A stretch of 64,000 nucleotides of DNA, from the NCBI RefSeq assembly GCF_001650195.1, contig NZ_LXYR01000026.1:1-64000 (forward strand). The letters are read 5' to 3'. The notes beneath the pieces were generated by a model. It made no database searches. It saw only the letters and a list, made by a program, of their open reading frames with translations, and was not told the DNA's origin. Positions 36,540-46,086 of this stretch are shown in pieces; position 1 is the first letter of the stretch, and each line of letters starts with the position of its first letter. The stretch is from Phormidesmis priestleyi BC1401. GTDB lineage: Bacteria; Cyanobacteriota; Cyanobacteriia; Leptolyngbyales; Leptolyngbyaceae. The position numbers and the translations under genes were made by a program.

Positions 36540-38960
36540 TTAGATCAATTCATCGCTCAACATTCCATAAATCGCCCAAATCGCCATTGCCCTTAGATAG
36601 TGACTCGCCCGAAACGTTCCGGTGGCAGTAATCGCTTCTGGCGTGCGAAACTGCAAGCCGTGATCATAAATTTGTCGCACGACTGCTTCCGTCAGAGTCA
36701 TCGCTTCAGTTTTCATTCCCATTTGCACTAAGAATGCTGCTAGCCCAAAGTTGATGCCTGTCCAAACTTCGAGCGGGTGCGTCGCATTGGGGTTTTCAGG
36801 AGACCCATCAGGACGAACGCCGTTTGCAGCCCCAATTACAGAAGAGGTGCGCTGGTTAAATCGAACAAAACAAGCATCAAAGACTGTTTTAAGCGCCGAC
36901 TCCGCGCATTCTTGCGAAACCACATCGGGTAAATTGAGCAATCTTGCATAAAATTGTCCGCAAAGCTGATCTGCCATCACCACATCAGATCCGCTGTTGC
37001 TGTCGAGACGATAATATTGACCATTCCAGAGTTTCGATTGGTAAATGGGACGAGATTGACTCAACCAAGTTGAAAAAATCGCAATGGATTCTGTAACGGA
37101 TGAATGATTGGGATTGGTGATGAGAATCTGCCCGATCGCGATCGCTGCCTCCAACGCCGCAATCCACAATCCTCCACAGTAGGCGCTCACACCTTGCAAT
37201 CGCCAATCGTCAAAGGTTTGATCCGGCGCACCAGAGTTTTCAGGAATGCCATCATTATCGAGATCAAACGCTTTTAGATAATGAAGTGTCTCAACAACTG
37301 CGTCCCAACACTCACTCAGAAATTCCACATCTGTTGCGCCTGTGAGCACATAATCGCGATAAACCTGCAACACAAAATCTGATCCCAAATCTTTCCAAAG
37401 ATTACAGTCTTGATAACTGGTGTAATTGGTTTTTTCCCACACATGCTCATTCGGTGCGCCCAAGTCGTGAGGAGTGGCACCCGCAACTTTGCGAATCGCC
37501 ATCGGACTCTCTGCCCCAATGGTGTAGTAATAGCCAATCACCCGCGTCTTCTCATCACTGGTTGGAATCGATCGAGCAAATGCCCGCATCACCGATTTTT
37601 CTAACTTAGACCACAGCATTAACAATCCGAACGAGCCATATAGTCTCACATCCAGACTTTCATACCAGCGATAGTCAAGACACTCTAGCACCGCAAACTG
37701 ACCGATTGGATCGCGCTCATCGGCGGCACTCCACAACGCTCCGCCATCGGTGAGAATGTAAAGCTCATTAAACAACGCCATTTTGAACCAGTCGGGCAAA
37801 TCGTCTCGATCGAGAATCGGCTGCTGCCAGGTCAGAATTTTTTCCTGCCAGGTTCGATAATGTTTCAACGCCGTGCGCGCGATCGTCCAGGCATTCAATC
37901 CGGTGCGCCCAAAGAAGTCAGTATAGCGTCGGAAATAGTTGACCCCGGCTGCAAACTCCGTCACCGGAAAATCCCAACTGAGGACAAACGGAATTTTGAG
38001 AGTTTGCCCCGGCTTGAGAGTGAATCGAACGGCGATCGCGCTTCCAATTTGCTCTCCGACGTTTGCGAGAGTTTCATCATCTAGATCGGGCAGTGATCCA
38101 TCTTGAGAAAACGTCTGCCACAAATCACTCCCATCCCCGACTGGATTCCAGCGAGTGTGATAAGAAACCTCCCAAAGATACGGGTTAAGAAGCGTCCCGA
38201 TCGCCCATTGCCCATCGCCTTCTAAGGGATCGTCTCCCTCACCTTTTCCCATAACGACACCGATTCTCTGTTCATCTCCGATTAGAGAATTAAAATTTCC
38301 CGCGCTTTGTCCCAGCCGAGGCTGATAGTCATAAAATGGGCTGCCGTCATCGCGCATCTGCACCTCTGGCGACTTGAGCGAATTGGTAAACCAGCCCGCC
38401 ATATTTTCCCAAGTCAGCATCACACTGAGAGTAATCGGCTGATCAGTAGGATTGTGTGCAGTCCACTCAAAAACAGCGATCGGGTAGCTCGTCTCTTGAT
38501 AGTTGTCCGCGATAATCGGCGAAAACTGTTCACACGTCAGTTCAGCTTGAAAAACATTCTCGTAGACAAACCAACTCCGAGGATAGAGTGCCGAATAGGT
38601 CCCGGTTGACTGTTCGGCTTGACTCGCAGGATATCGTCTCCAGGTTTTTAAGCGATCGTCATCCTCGGTACTCAACGCATAAACCTGAGTCTGGGTGCCA
38701 ACCTGCTCAAACACACTAAACTGACACCCCGGCATTGTCTGAAAAACGTGTTCGCCGCCGTCAATGTGCCAGAGATTGAAATCGCCCCGTGACGATCGCC
38801 CAATGCACCCTGCTCCAAATCCGCCTAACGGCATCCCGTGCCACGGACCATCATCTAAATTGCTGGCATATCGGACGGTGTAAGGCTTTTCCCACCCCAG
38901 CCCGATCGGACGGCTCCAGGCACACGCGGGAATGTTGACGGACGGCTGCTGTTTTTTCAT
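36540..38960 (-). CDS. GH116 family glucosylceramidase / bile-acid beta-glucosidase-type hydrolase
   Basis: 806 residues. Family hallmarks: YTVRYASNLDDGPWHGMPLGGFGAGCIGRSSRG at the N-terminal beta domain, then an (alpha/alpha)6 domain with ECLDYRWYESLDVRLYGSFG (probable nucleophile Glu, about residue 433) and GAPDQTFDDWRLQGVSAYCGG (probable acid/base Asp, about 578-581). No signal peptide, so cytoplasmic. GH116 members cleave beta-glucosides, including glucosylceramide, in animals and some bacteria. The natural substrate here is unknown; see the finding on the sphingolipid-like gene trio. Confidence 0.88.
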   Translation of the reverse strand: MKKQQPSVNIPACAWSRPIGLGWEKPYTVRYASNLDDGPWHGMPLGGFGAGCIGRSSRGDFNLWHIDGGEHVFQTMPGCQFSVFEQVGTQTQVYALSTEDDDRLKTWRRYPASQAEQSTGTYSALYPRSWFVYENVFQAELTCEQFSPIIADNYQETSYPIAVFEWTAHNPTDQPITLSVMLTWENMAGWFTNSLKSPEVQMRDDGSPFYDYQPRLGQSAGNFNSLIGDEQRIGVVMGKGEGDDPLEGDGQWAIGTLLNPYLWEVSYHTRWNPVGDGSDLWQTFSQDGSLPDLDDETLANVGEQIGSAIAVRFTLKPGQTLKIPFVLSWDFPVTEFAAGVNYFRRYTDFFGRTGLNAWTIARTALKHYRTWQEKILTWQQPILDRDDLPDWFKMALFNELYILTDGGALWSAADERDPIGQFAVLECLDYRWYESLDVRLYGSFGLLMLWSKLEKSVMRAFARSIPTSDEKTRVIGYYYTIGAESPMAIRKVAGATPHDLGAPNEHVWEKTNYTSYQDCNLWKDLGSDFVLQVYRDYVLTGATDVEFLSECWDAVVETLHYLKAFDLDNDGIPENSGAPDQTFDDWRLQGVSAYCGGLWIAALEAAIAIGQILITNPNHSSVTESIAIFSTWLSQSRPIYQSKLWNGQYYRLDSNSGSDVVMADQLCGQFYARLLNLPDVVSQECAESALKTVFDACFVRFNQRTSSVIGAANGVRPDGSPENPNATHPLEVWTGINFGLAAFLVQMGMKTEAMTLTEAVVRQIYDHGLQFRTPEAITATGTFRASHYLRAMAIWAIYGMLSDELI

Positions 38961-39063
38961 CTCACGATTTTACGGGAAATGGGAGACAGTGCAATCGGCT
39001 GATAAAAAACATCCTCAACGGTATACGATCGAGGCTCACACCAAGTCGCCAACGGGTTAAAAA

Positions 39064-39387
39064 ATGGGACTTAAAATTATTGAAAACTTCGACAGCAGTT
39101 TCTCTCTCGACCCTGAAGTCAAAACGGTGTTGTTTGAACTGCTGAGAAGTGAGGCGTTTTTGCAGCAGGTCGCTCAAGCCCTGCCCTGCGATCAAGTCGA
39201 ATTTACAGAACTGCTCTTTCAGCCCATTCCCTACACGACCGCCACACCCAAAGGAATGCCCGCCGAGTTTGAGAAATTTCATCAGTCTGCGGATCACGCG
39301 ATCGTCAATGTGCCTCCAAACTTTATGTTCAAAGCGAAAGTTTTTAAGCCCAGTCGATTATGTGCCATTTATAGAAAAGTTCGATAA
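39064..39387 (+). CDS. Small hypothetical protein (107 aa)
   Basis: 107 residues beginning MGLKIIENFDSSFSLDPEV. The protein has a helical first half and a beta-rich end (ADHAIVNVPPNFMFKAKVF). No motif is recognised. It lies 27 bp before the GIY-YIG gene in the same direction and is probably co-transcribed with it. Confidence 0.55.
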   Translation: MGLKIIENFDSSFSLDPEVKTVLFELLRSEAFLQQVAQALPCDQVEFTELLFQPIPYTTATPKGMPAEFEKFHQSADHAIVNVPPNFMFKAKVFKPSRLCAIYRKVR

Positions 39388-39414
39388 CGCGATTCACCCG
39401 TTCCCTAGTTCAAA

Positions 39415-39960
39415 ATGACTTCTCAAACCATCATTCCAACCCTTGCGAGTTTGGACTTTGTTCCCTACATCAGCGATTCAGGTCAACTGCCCGAAGACCT
39501 TCGCGGAAAAGTTGGGGCATACGCCGTGTTTGATCAGCAGAAAATCCTGCAATTCGTGGGATTTTCTCGTGACGTTTTTTTAGGATTAAAGCAACATTTA
39601 GTCCGTCAGCCTCAACGCTGTTATTGGGTGAAGTTTAGCCCAGTCGATCGTCCCAGTCGCACCCTGCTTGAAGGCATTCGAGACACCTGGATTGCTGAAA
39701 ATGGCTCGATTCCTCTCGGCAACGGCATCGACGAAGCCAAATGGAATCAGCCCATTCAAGTTAAAGGCATGATGACTCCTGAAGAGGAGGCGAATTACAC
39801 GAAGACGACGATCGAAGAAATCACCCAAATCAAAATTCTCAAAAATGTAGCGCGACGAGTTGAAGCCGAAATCTTGACTCAACTCAAAGCCCGTGGAATT
39901 CAAGAAGAAATTCGCTTCAATCCCAAGCTCAAAGAAGAAGGATTATTAGACTTGAAATAG
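39415..39960 (+). CDS. GIY-YIG-family nuclease-like protein
   Basis: 181 residues. The core GAYAVFDQQKILQFVGFSRD matches the GIY-YIG motif region in the form used by cyanobacterial single-domain members; WVKFSPVDRPSRTLLEGIRDTW follows. A C-terminal helix (IKILKNVARRVEAEILTQLKARG) and short tail complete it. Some catalytic residues are not obvious, so nuclease activity is uncertain. Confidence 0.75.
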   Translation: MTSQTIIPTLASLDFVPYISDSGQLPEDLRGKVGAYAVFDQQKILQFVGFSRDVFLGLKQHLVRQPQRCYWVKFSPVDRPSRTLLEGIRDTWIAENGSIPLGNGIDEAKWNQPIQVKGMMTPEEEANYTKTTIEEITQIKILKNVARRVEAEILTQLKARGIQEEIRFNPKLKEEGLLDLK

Positions 39961-40017
39961 GTAATGTCATACCAAATCGACCAATGAATGCGACGGATGA
40001 TGGATCTACCCGATGCT

Positions 40018-40042
40018 GTAGAGACGCTTCGGTGAAACGTCT
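40018..40042. repeat. Palindromic REP-like repeat, copy C
   Basis: GTAGAGACGCTTCGGTGAAA followed by CGTCT, with one arm mismatch relative to copies at 27911 and 28048. It lies between the GIY-YIG gene and the rplL terminator. Confidence 0.65.
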
Positions 40043-40098
40043 TGCCGATTTTGCCGTGGCACAAGATCTGTCACATTCAAAAATGAAATTGGCATCAC

Positions 40099-40124
40099 AA
40101 AAAAGGAGCCTCAAAGAGACTCCT
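40099..40124 (-). terminator. Rho-independent terminator of the ribosomal operon
   Basis: On the minus strand, AGGAGTCTC and GAGGCTCCT form a nine-pair stem (one GU) with a TTT loop, followed by a run of T. It lies 27 bp after the rplL stop codon. Confidence 0.85.
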
Positions 40125-40151
40125 ATATCATCAGAGTGATTGAGGCATCGA

Positions 40152-40538
40152 TTATTTAACTGAAACCTTACCGCCAACGTCCTCGATTTGCTTCTTGATG
40201 TCTTCAGCTTCAGCTTTTGCAACGCCTTCTTTCAGCGCTTTTGGTGCAGCTTCCACGAGATCTTTTGCTTCCTTCAGACCCAATCCGGTGATCGTCCGAA
40301 CGACTTTCAGAATTGCAATCTTCTTATCCGCAGGCACATCATCCAAGACCGCGCTAAATTCGGTCTGCTCTTCGACTTCTTCAGCCGGAGCCGCTGCACC
40401 CGGAGCCATCATCATCATGCCGCCAGCCGGAGCCGCCGCACTTACGCCAAAGGTCTCTTCGATTTGCTTGACCAGATCTGCCGCTTCCAGCAGAGTCAAA
40501 CCTTTCAACTTGTCAATGATTTCTTCAACAGCAGCCAT
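40152..40538 (-). CDS. rplL: 50S ribosomal protein L7/L12
   Basis: 128 residues: an N-terminal dimer domain ([30 protein letters not shown]), an Ala/Pro/Gly/Met hinge, and the C-terminal domain with [39 protein letters not shown]. It forms the ribosomal stalk with L10 and recruits translation factors. Last gene of the leftward ribosomal operon; a terminator follows it. Confidence 0.97.
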   Translation of the reverse strand: MAAVEEIIDKLKGLTLLEAADLVKQIEETFGVSAAAPAGGMMMMAPGAAAPAEEVEEQTEFSAVLDDVPADKKIAILKVVRTITGLGLKEAKDLVEAAPKALKEGVAKAEAEDIKKQIEDVGGKVSVK

Positions 40539-40633
40539 TTGATTACTCCTAAAATTCCAAAGTTTTGAACTGTGAGCGTTAAAGTCTAAGATTTGAACTG
40601 GACATTATCCGTTCGTCTCTTATCCTTCGTTTC

Positions 40634-41167
40634 TCATTCTTGAGCAGATTCCTTCTCAGAAATTTGCTTGATTGCGCGTGCCAGACCAGACGGCACTTCG
40701 TTAATACCAACTGCCAGTTGAGTTGCCACGCCGTTGATTGCGCCAGCAATTTGTGCCAGAAGTTGCTCCTTGGAAGGCAGTTCTGCGATCGCTTTCAAAT
40801 CTGCCTCAGTCAGCAGTTTGCCGTCCATCACGCCGCCGCGAATTTCGGTTTTTTTGCTAGCTTTTTGGAAGTCTTGATAGGCTTTGATTGCGCCGCCCAG
40901 GTCATCTTTGACCATCACAAACGCCGAGTCACCCTTGAGAATTTCACTCACGGCTTGCCAGCGATCGTCGTTTTGGACTGCGATGCCCATAAACGTGTTT
41001 TTCGCCACTTGACAGCTTGCGCCCTTAGGACGAAGACGATTCCGCAAATCTCCGATCTCCTTCACGCTGAGACCTCGATAATTGACAATGAACATCAATT
41101 GCGATTCGCCCAGCGATTCCTTAAGATCAGCAATAATCTGCTTCTTGCTTTCTAACGTTCTACCCAC
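40634..41167 (-). CDS. rplJ: 50S ribosomal protein L10
   Basis: 177 residues, starting at GTG with AGGAGGTGA about seven bases upstream. The rRNA-binding part begins MGRTLESKKQIIADLKESLGE and contains FIVNYRGLSVKEI and LRPKGASCQVAKNTFMGIAV. The C-terminal helix binds L7/L12 dimers. The gene is preceded by an L10 leader with an attenuator (41180-41368), so it is expected to be autoregulated. Confidence 0.96.
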   Translation of the reverse strand: MGRTLESKKQIIADLKESLGESQLMFIVNYRGLSVKEIGDLRNRLRPKGASCQVAKNTFMGIAVQNDDRWQAVSEILKGDSAFVMVKDDLGGAIKAYQDFQKASKKTEIRGGVMDGKLLTEADLKAIAELPSKEQLLAQIAGAINGVATQLAVGINEVPSGLARAIKQISEKESAQE

Positions 41168-41179
41168 TCGAAATCACCT

Positions 41180-41368
41180 CCTTAAATTGGGTTTCAGTCA
41201 CACTTGATTTGCTCTCATGCCAAGCCAAAAACAAACCCCGACATTGATGTGCCGGGGCGAGGTGCATTCTAAGTCCGAGGCGATCAGTCACGCATCTAGA
41301 CGTTTGAATGCAAACCTCGGCAGGGATTTATGCTAAACGCACCTGCTGTCTCCGGCTTGGCTTATTTA
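41180..41368 (-). promoter_or_regulatory. Ribosomal protein L10 leader RNA
   Basis: On the minus strand, upstream of rplJ, the leader contains GACAGCAGGTGCG and AATCCCTGCCGAGG, the paired conserved elements of the bacterial L10 leader. L10 (with L12) binds this structure and lowers expression of rplJ-rplL. A terminator-like hairpin follows within the leader (41227-41257). Confidence 0.85.
41227..41257 (-). terminator. Attenuator hairpin in the L10 leader
   Basis: On the minus strand CCCCGGCACATCAATGTCGG followed by GG forms an eight-pair stem, then TTTGTTTTT. It lies between the conserved leader core and the rplJ start, so it can end transcription before rplJ. Confidence 0.75.
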
Positions 41369-41415
41369 ATTCGAGCAAAGTTTTCTTTAAGCCTTTCTCT
41401 CCATGAAGAACTGAC

Positions 41416-42129
41416 TTACGCAGCGTCCTCTAGTTTAAAGTCACGCAGCGCGTTGATGTCAACCTCGATCGACGGACCCATCGTAGAAGAGATGTAAACG
41501 GTTCGCCAATATCGACCTTTCGCGCCCGCAGGACGGTTGCGATCGATGGTTTCTTGCAGCGCTTTCAAGTTCGCCATCAAGTCTTCAGTCGGGAAAGCGG
41601 CTTTGCCAAACAAAACGTGAACGATGCCCGTTTTGTCTGCCCGAAACTCTAGCTTACCCGCTTTGAATTCAGCGATCGCCGGACCCAAATCATAGGTGAC
41701 GGTGCCCCCTTTAGGAGACGGCATCAAACCGCGCGGACCCAAAACTCTACCCAACTTTGCTACTTGGGGCATCATATCAGGAGTCGCGATCAGCAGATCG
41801 AAATCCATCATTCCCTTTTGGATTTCATCGATCAGTTCCTCAGAACCTGAGAGATCTGCGCCTGCAACCGCTGCCTCGTTGACCTTCTCGCCTCGCGCAA
41901 TTACAGCAACCCGAATTGTCTGACCCGTTCCTCTAGGAAGCGATACGGTCGTTCTCAACTGCTGGTCGGCATACTTGGGATCGATGCCTAGACGCACGTG
42001 CGCCTCTGCTGACTCGGCAAACTTAGCCGTTGCCGTTTCCTTCAAAAGATTGAGTGCCTCCAAAGGATCGTAGGGACGCTCCTCAACTTTTGCCTGTAGT
42101 TCTCTAACTCTTCGCGATATCTTCGCCAT
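41416..42129 (-). CDS. rplA: 50S ribosomal protein L1
   Basis: 237 residues from ATG at 42129 (AGGAG lies eight bases upstream), which is preferred to the in-frame GTG at 42147. Signature [20 protein letters not shown] and [20 protein letters not shown]. Binds 23S rRNA at the L1 stalk. Follows rplK in the same operon. Confidence 0.96.
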   Translation of the reverse strand: MAKISRRVRELQAKVEERPYDPLEALNLLKETATAKFAESAEAHVRLGIDPKYADQQLRTTVSLPRGTGQTIRVAVIARGEKVNEAAVAGADLSGSEELIDEIQKGMMDFDLLIATPDMMPQVAKLGRVLGPRGLMPSPKGGTVTYDLGPAIAEFKAGKLEFRADKTGIVHVLFGKAAFPTEDLMANLKALQETIDRNRPAGAKGRYWRTVYISSTMGPSIEVDINALRDFKLEDAA

Positions 42130-42190
42130 GTTTTCTCCTGGGGTCACTAACGAGGACTGCCCTCTCCCCCAATTAAGTGTGATTGATGTC

Positions 42191-42616
42191 TTAAGCGCTA
42201 ACCGTGATGCCCATGTTTCTAGCAGTGCCTTCGATGATTTTCATCGCTGCTTCAATGTCATTGGCATTCAGGTCAGGCATTTTGGTCTTTGCAATGTCCT
42301 CTAACTGAGCGCGAGTGATCGACCCTACTTTTTTACGGTTGGGTTCACCAGAGCCAGTCTCAATTCCCGCCGCTTTTGCAATGAGCTTAGACGCAGGAGG
42401 AGTCTTGAGAATGAAGGTGAAACTGCGATCTTCATAGACCGAGATTTCTACCGGAACCACCATCCCTGCCTGGTCAGCAGTTCTAGCGTTATATTCCTTG
42501 CAGAACATCATGATGTTGACCCCGTGCTGACCTAGCGCGGGACCGATCGGAGGGGCTGGGTTTGCTTTTCCAGCGTTAATGGCTAACTTAATAACCGCTG
42601 CGACTTTTTTTGCCAT
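42191..42616 (-). CDS. rplK: 50S ribosomal protein L11
   Basis: 141 residues. N-terminal [30 protein letters not shown] and C-terminal [31 protein letters not shown] are typical. It binds the GTPase-associated region of 23S rRNA. It lies between nusG (27-bp gap) and rplA. Confidence 0.97.
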   Translation of the reverse strand: MAKKVAAVIKLAINAGKANPAPPIGPALGQHGVNIMMFCKEYNARTADQAGMVVPVEISVYEDRSFTFILKTPPASKLIAKAAGIETGSGEPNRKKVGSITRAQLEDIAKTKMPDLNANDIEAAMKIIEGTARNMGITVSA

Positions 42617-42643
42617 CGATCGTGATCTCTTTGCGAATCGAAA

Positions 42644-43297
42644 TTAACTTTTCTGAACTTGATTGACTTCTAGTTCGACGGGGGTATCTCGCCCGAAGAT
42701 AGAAAGCAGAGCCTTGAGTTTGTTACGCTCACCGCTCACCTCAATCACTTCGCCTTCAAAGTCCTTAAACGGACCTGAAAGCACGACGATCTTATCGCCT
42801 GCTGCCATGTCAATTTTTCTGACTGGCTCCTGCTCTTGGGACTGCTTGAAGATGCGTTCAACTTCAGAGTGACCCAAGGGCATTGGTTTGACGTGCCCTC
42901 GACCTCGACCATAACGGCGTTTCTGCTCCGCTCCGACAAAGTTGATTACGTTGGGCGTGTTTTTGATCACCTGCCATGTGTCGTCATCCATCAGCATTCT
43001 CACTAAGACATAGCCAGGAAAGACTTTTTCTGCGCCTTCTTTAGCCTTGCCGTCTTTTTGAGGTCTGAGAACTGGGGTTTCGGGAATCTGAACGTCCAAA
43101 ATTCGATTGGTAACATCCAACGTTTGGATGCGCTGCTCTAGGTTAGCTTTGACTCGTTTCTCGCAGCCAGAAGCAACTTGAATGGCATACCAACGAGCTT
43201 TCTCAAGCTGGACGGCTTCTTCGGGGTTTTCGCCTGCTGCACTATAGGGTTGATTTAAGTCTCTCGACTCGTCTGATGTATCTGATGTAAAAGTCAT
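42644..43297 (-). CDS. nusG: Transcription termination/antitermination factor NusG
   Basis: 217 residues from ATG at 43297, which overlaps the secE stop codon as ATGA; this coupling decides the start over the longer frame. NGN domain ARWYAIQVASGCEKRVKANLEQ with FPGYVLVRMLMDDDTW. KOW domain KIVVLSGPFKDFEGEVIEVSG and VELEVNQVQKS at the end. A cyanobacterial acidic N-terminal tail precedes the NGN domain. It binds RNA polymerase and modulates pausing. Confidence 0.96.
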   Translation of the reverse strand: MTFTSDTSDESRDLNQPYSAAGENPEEAVQLEKARWYAIQVASGCEKRVKANLEQRIQTLDVTNRILDVQIPETPVLRPQKDGKAKEGAEKVFPGYVLVRMLMDDDTWQVIKNTPNVINFVGAEQKRRYGRGRGHVKPMPLGHSEVERIFKQSQEQEPVRKIDMAAGDKIVVLSGPFKDFEGEVIEVSGERNKLKALLSIFGRDTPVELEVNQVQKS

Positions 43298-43566
43298 CCA
43301 AACACCTTCACCTGTGCCCATCGAAAGAGTTGATCTACCAGGTAGATTAGGGTTGCAGAGAGCGTCACCATCAAAATCACCGCGATTGACTCGCTGATCA
43401 ATTGCTGTCGGCTAGGCCACACCACTTTGTCCAGTTCTTCTCTCGTTTCCTGGACAAACGTGTTGGGGTTAAAGCTTGCTTTTTGCTCTGGAATCGTTGC
43501 CTCGTCTTTTTTTGCCACAGTTTTTAAGCGCTCCGTCAGGTTTAATCTACGAGTGGTTTGCAGCAC
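43294..43566 (-). CDS. secE: Preprotein translocase subunit SecE
   Basis: 90 residues, GTG at 43566 as best start. The conserved helix TREELDKVVWPSRQQLISESIAV is followed by one transmembrane helix (VILMVTLSATLIYLVDQLF). Part of the SecYEG channel. It overlaps nusG by four bases and reads in the same direction as tRNA-Trp upstream. Confidence 0.95.
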   Translation of the reverse strand: MLQTTRRLNLTERLKTVAKKDEATIPEQKASFNPNTFVQETREELDKVVWPSRQQLISESIAVILMVTLSATLIYLVDQLFRWAQVKVFG

Positions 43567-43633
43567 TACAGGCTTGAAAATTTGACCTGAAGAAACCCTA
43601 AACTTTTCTCGGCTTTGAACCAGAGTGATTCAG

Positions 43634-43706
43634 CGCGCCCTGGAGGACTTGAACCCCCGACATCAGGTTTTGGAGACCTGCGTTCTACCAACTGAACTAA
43701 GAGCGC
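43634..43706 (-). tRNA. trnW: tRNA-Trp(CCA)
   Basis: 73-nt cloverleaf on the minus strand beginning GCGCTCTTAGTTCAGTTGGT. The acceptor GCGCTCT pairs with AGGGCGC. The anticodon loop in GGTCTCCAAAACC gives CCA. The T arm has GGGGGTTCAAGTCCTCC. It lies between rplS and secE, as is common in cyanobacteria. Confidence 0.96.
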
Positions 43707-43817
43707 ACAAGCCGAACAACTCTAATCACTGCCTTGTCTAGCTTAACAGCTATTGGCGGTTTAGCCTGTAGCGATTAGTTGCGTTCTATTGAAAACTAAT
43801 CGCTAGAAGCTGACATC

Positions 43818-44180
43818 TTAAAGCGGACGATCGAAGCGTTGCTTTAATCGGGTTGCCTTGCCCACGCGATCGCGCAGATAGTAAAGTTTAGCTCGACGAA
43901 CTCGACCACGACGCAGCACTTTAATGCTTTCGATGCGGGGAGAGTGCATCAGGAAAACACGCTCTACGCCCACGTTTTGAAAGACGCGGCGCACCGTGAT
44001 GTTTGCCGTAACGCCTGCGCTACCTTTGGCGATGATTACGCCTTCATAGGGCTGAGTCCGTTCTTTGTCGCCCTCTCGAATTTTGACACCCACCCGGACG
44101 GTGTCGCCCACATGGAGGATGGGAAGATCTGACTTCATTTGTTCCGCTTCGAGTGAGCGGATCAGTTCCTGCGCTTTCAT
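43818..44180 (-). CDS. rplS: 50S ribosomal protein L19
   Basis: 120 residues. [33 protein letters not shown] and [39 protein letters not shown] are diagnostic. Located at the 30S-50S interface. First gene of the leftward group that continues with tRNA-Trp, secE, nusG and the L11/L1/L10/L12 genes. Confidence 0.96.
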   Translation of the reverse strand: MKAQELIRSLEAEQMKSDLPILHVGDTVRVGVKIREGDKERTQPYEGVIIAKGSAGVTANITVRRVFQNVGVERVFLMHSPRIESIKVLRRGRVRRAKLYYLRDRVGKATRLKQRFDRPL

Positions 44181-44365
44181 AGGGCTTCAAAAAACTCACA
44201 ATTGCTTATCGTAGCTCAGAGCCTGTGATCTCGTCTAGAGATTCAGCCCAATTCATATTCTACCTGCGTAAGGGCGATCTGCACAGAAATGATCGAGAAA
44301 TGAGATCGCGCTCACGCAGCTTGATTCCCTGTCTTTAGTTTGTAACATGCAATTAGATGGGTCTT

Positions 44366-45220
44366 CTAGGAGAGATGACTTGGATGTAGCGATGGAATAT
44401 GGCGTTGACGACGACGCTGAAATTGCGTCCAAATTAACACGATTCCAAACACCAGCGTAGACAACAAAACAACACTCGCTCCTGATGCAATATCGAAATA
44501 GTAGCTCAGATAAATCCCCGCAAAAGATATTGCCGCACCCAATACTCCAGAGATTACCATCATGTAACCAAAGTGATTACTGAGCAACCGCGCGATCGAC
44601 GCTGGAATCACCACGGCTGAGATAATTAGCGTCACTCCTAACACTTGCAGCGTGGCAACCAGCAGAGTCGCTAACATCAGCGCAAATAGCGTGTCCATTG
44701 CGAAGACGGGAACTCCTTGAACTTGAGCGACCTCTCGATCGAAGCACCAAAATAATAAAGGACGATAAAAGACAAAGACTAATGACAGTAGAAAGATCGT
44801 TACGCCCGTGACCACCCAGAGATCCGTCGGCGAAACCCCTAGCACATTGCCAAACAATGCCGCCTCAAAGTTCTGGCTAAACTTACGATAGCTGCTGATC
44901 ACGGCAACGCCCAAGGCAAAACTGGCAGTGGTGACAATGCCGATCGCCGCATCAGAATAAACTTTTCGTCCGGTCAAGTATTGAATTAATAAGGCTGCAC
45001 CAAAGCCCCAAATTCCAGAACCGATGTAGAAGTTTAGCCCTAGAACATAAGTCATCACGGCTCCCCCTAAAATTGCGTGGGAAAGACCGTGAGCGATGTA
45101 GCTCATGCGGCGAGTAGTAATGTAAACGCCCATCACGCCACAAAGCAGCCCGGACATGACCCCGACCATCATGGCGCGGCTGAAGAAATCGTATTGAAAG
45201 GGTTTGAGTAAGAAATCCAT
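44366..45220 (-). CDS. mntB: Mn/Zn-type ABC transporter permease
   Basis: 284 residues with about eight transmembrane helices, for example MMVGVMSGLLCGVMGVYITTRRM and TLFALMLATLLVATLQVLGVTLIISAVVIPASIARLL (the family signature of ZnuB/MntB permeases). The basic C-terminal tail is cytoplasmic. Third gene of the leftward transporter operon, 15 bp after the ATPase gene. Metal preference is discussed under the binding protein. Confidence 0.88.
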   Translation of the reverse strand: MDFLLKPFQYDFFSRAMMVGVMSGLLCGVMGVYITTRRMSYIAHGLSHAILGGAVMTYVLGLNFYIGSGIWGFGAALLIQYLTGRKVYSDAAIGIVTTASFALGVAVISSYRKFSQNFEAALFGNVLGVSPTDLWVVTGVTIFLLSLVFVFYRPLLFWCFDREVAQVQGVPVFAMDTLFALMLATLLVATLQVLGVTLIISAVVIPASIARLLSNHFGYMMVISGVLGAAISFAGIYLSYYFDIASGASVVLLSTLVFGIVLIWTQFQRRRQRHIPSLHPSHLS

Positions 45221-45235
45221 GCTGCAAAGTGCTAG

Positions 45236-46069
45236 TTAAGCGGATCTGGAATTGTTTCGTCGGAGGGCTGGAGGCAAATCGTTTCTCAACTCGTGCAACA
45301 AAGTTGTGGCATCGCTGGAAATCAAAACGCGTTCTTCTTGACGCAGAACCAGCATATCGGCTCCAAACGTTTGCCGTAACGTTGCTGGCGTGAAGACCTC
45401 AGTAGGTTCACCCTGGCAGATTAAGCCCTGGTTAAAACACACGACCCAAGGGAGGTGCGTGGCAACTGAATTGAGATCATGAGTCGAAAGTAGGATGGAT
45501 AGCCCTTGCTGGCTTAGTTCTGCGAGTAAGTGCAACAGTTCATGCTGCACATGCAAGTCTGAGCCGCTGGTCGGTTCATCTAAAAGGACGAGTTCGGGTT
45601 CGCCAACGAGCGCACGAGCGAGAAAGACGCGCTGTTGTTGTCCACCAGATAACTCTCCGATCGGTTGATGTGCCACATGAGCAACGCCCACCCGTTCTAG
45701 CAGTTCTCTGGCTACCAGGCGATCGCGCCTCGACGACCAAGGCGAAAACTGCCGATGTCGATACCGACCCATCATCACCACTTCTTCTGCCGTCACGGGA
45801 AAATTCCAGTCCACAGTTTCAACCTGTGGGACGTAACCCACTTTGGGCGGAGAAGTGCCGGGTTTGAGACGTTTTCCTCGGACTAGAATCTCTCCTTGCC
45901 AAGGATGCACAAGTCCCAGCATTGCCTTGATCAAGGTGCTTTTGCCGCTTCCGGAGGGACCGACCAGCCCAGAGAGTTGCTTGGGGTAGAGGGCTAGATT
46001 TACTCTGGTAAAAACAGGTTCAGTTTGATAGCCACAGGTCAAGTTTCTGATTTCTAACAACGGTTCCAT
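45236..46069 (-). CDS. mntA: Mn/Zn-type ABC transporter ATP-binding protein
   Basis: 277 residues. Walker A GPSGSGKST, signature LSGGQQQRVFLARALVGEP, Walker B LVLLDEPTSGSD, switch His in STHDLNSV. The Q-loop is in VGYVPQVETVDWNFPVT, typical of the manganese/zinc transporter subfamily. It energises uptake with the permease (45220) and the binding protein (47160). Confidence 0.9.
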   Translation of the reverse strand: MEPLLEIRNLTCGYQTEPVFTRVNLALYPKQLSGLVGPSGSGKSTLIKAMLGLVHPWQGEILVRGKRLKPGTSPPKVGYVPQVETVDWNFPVTAEEVVMMGRYRHRQFSPWSSRRDRLVARELLERVGVAHVAHQPIGELSGGQQQRVFLARALVGEPELVLLDEPTSGSDLHVQHELLHLLAELSQQGLSILLSTHDLNSVATHLPWVVCFNQGLICQGEPTEVFTPATLRQTFGADMLVLRQEERVLISSDATTLLHELRNDLPPALRRNNSRSA

Positions 46070-46086
46070 TCAATGACCTGATTTGA

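Noticed and set aside
40188-41155. Long antisense frames over rplL and rplJ
   Set aside because: They are mirror frames of strongly conserved ribosomal genes and encode low-complexity Phe/Ser/Arg-rich peptides.
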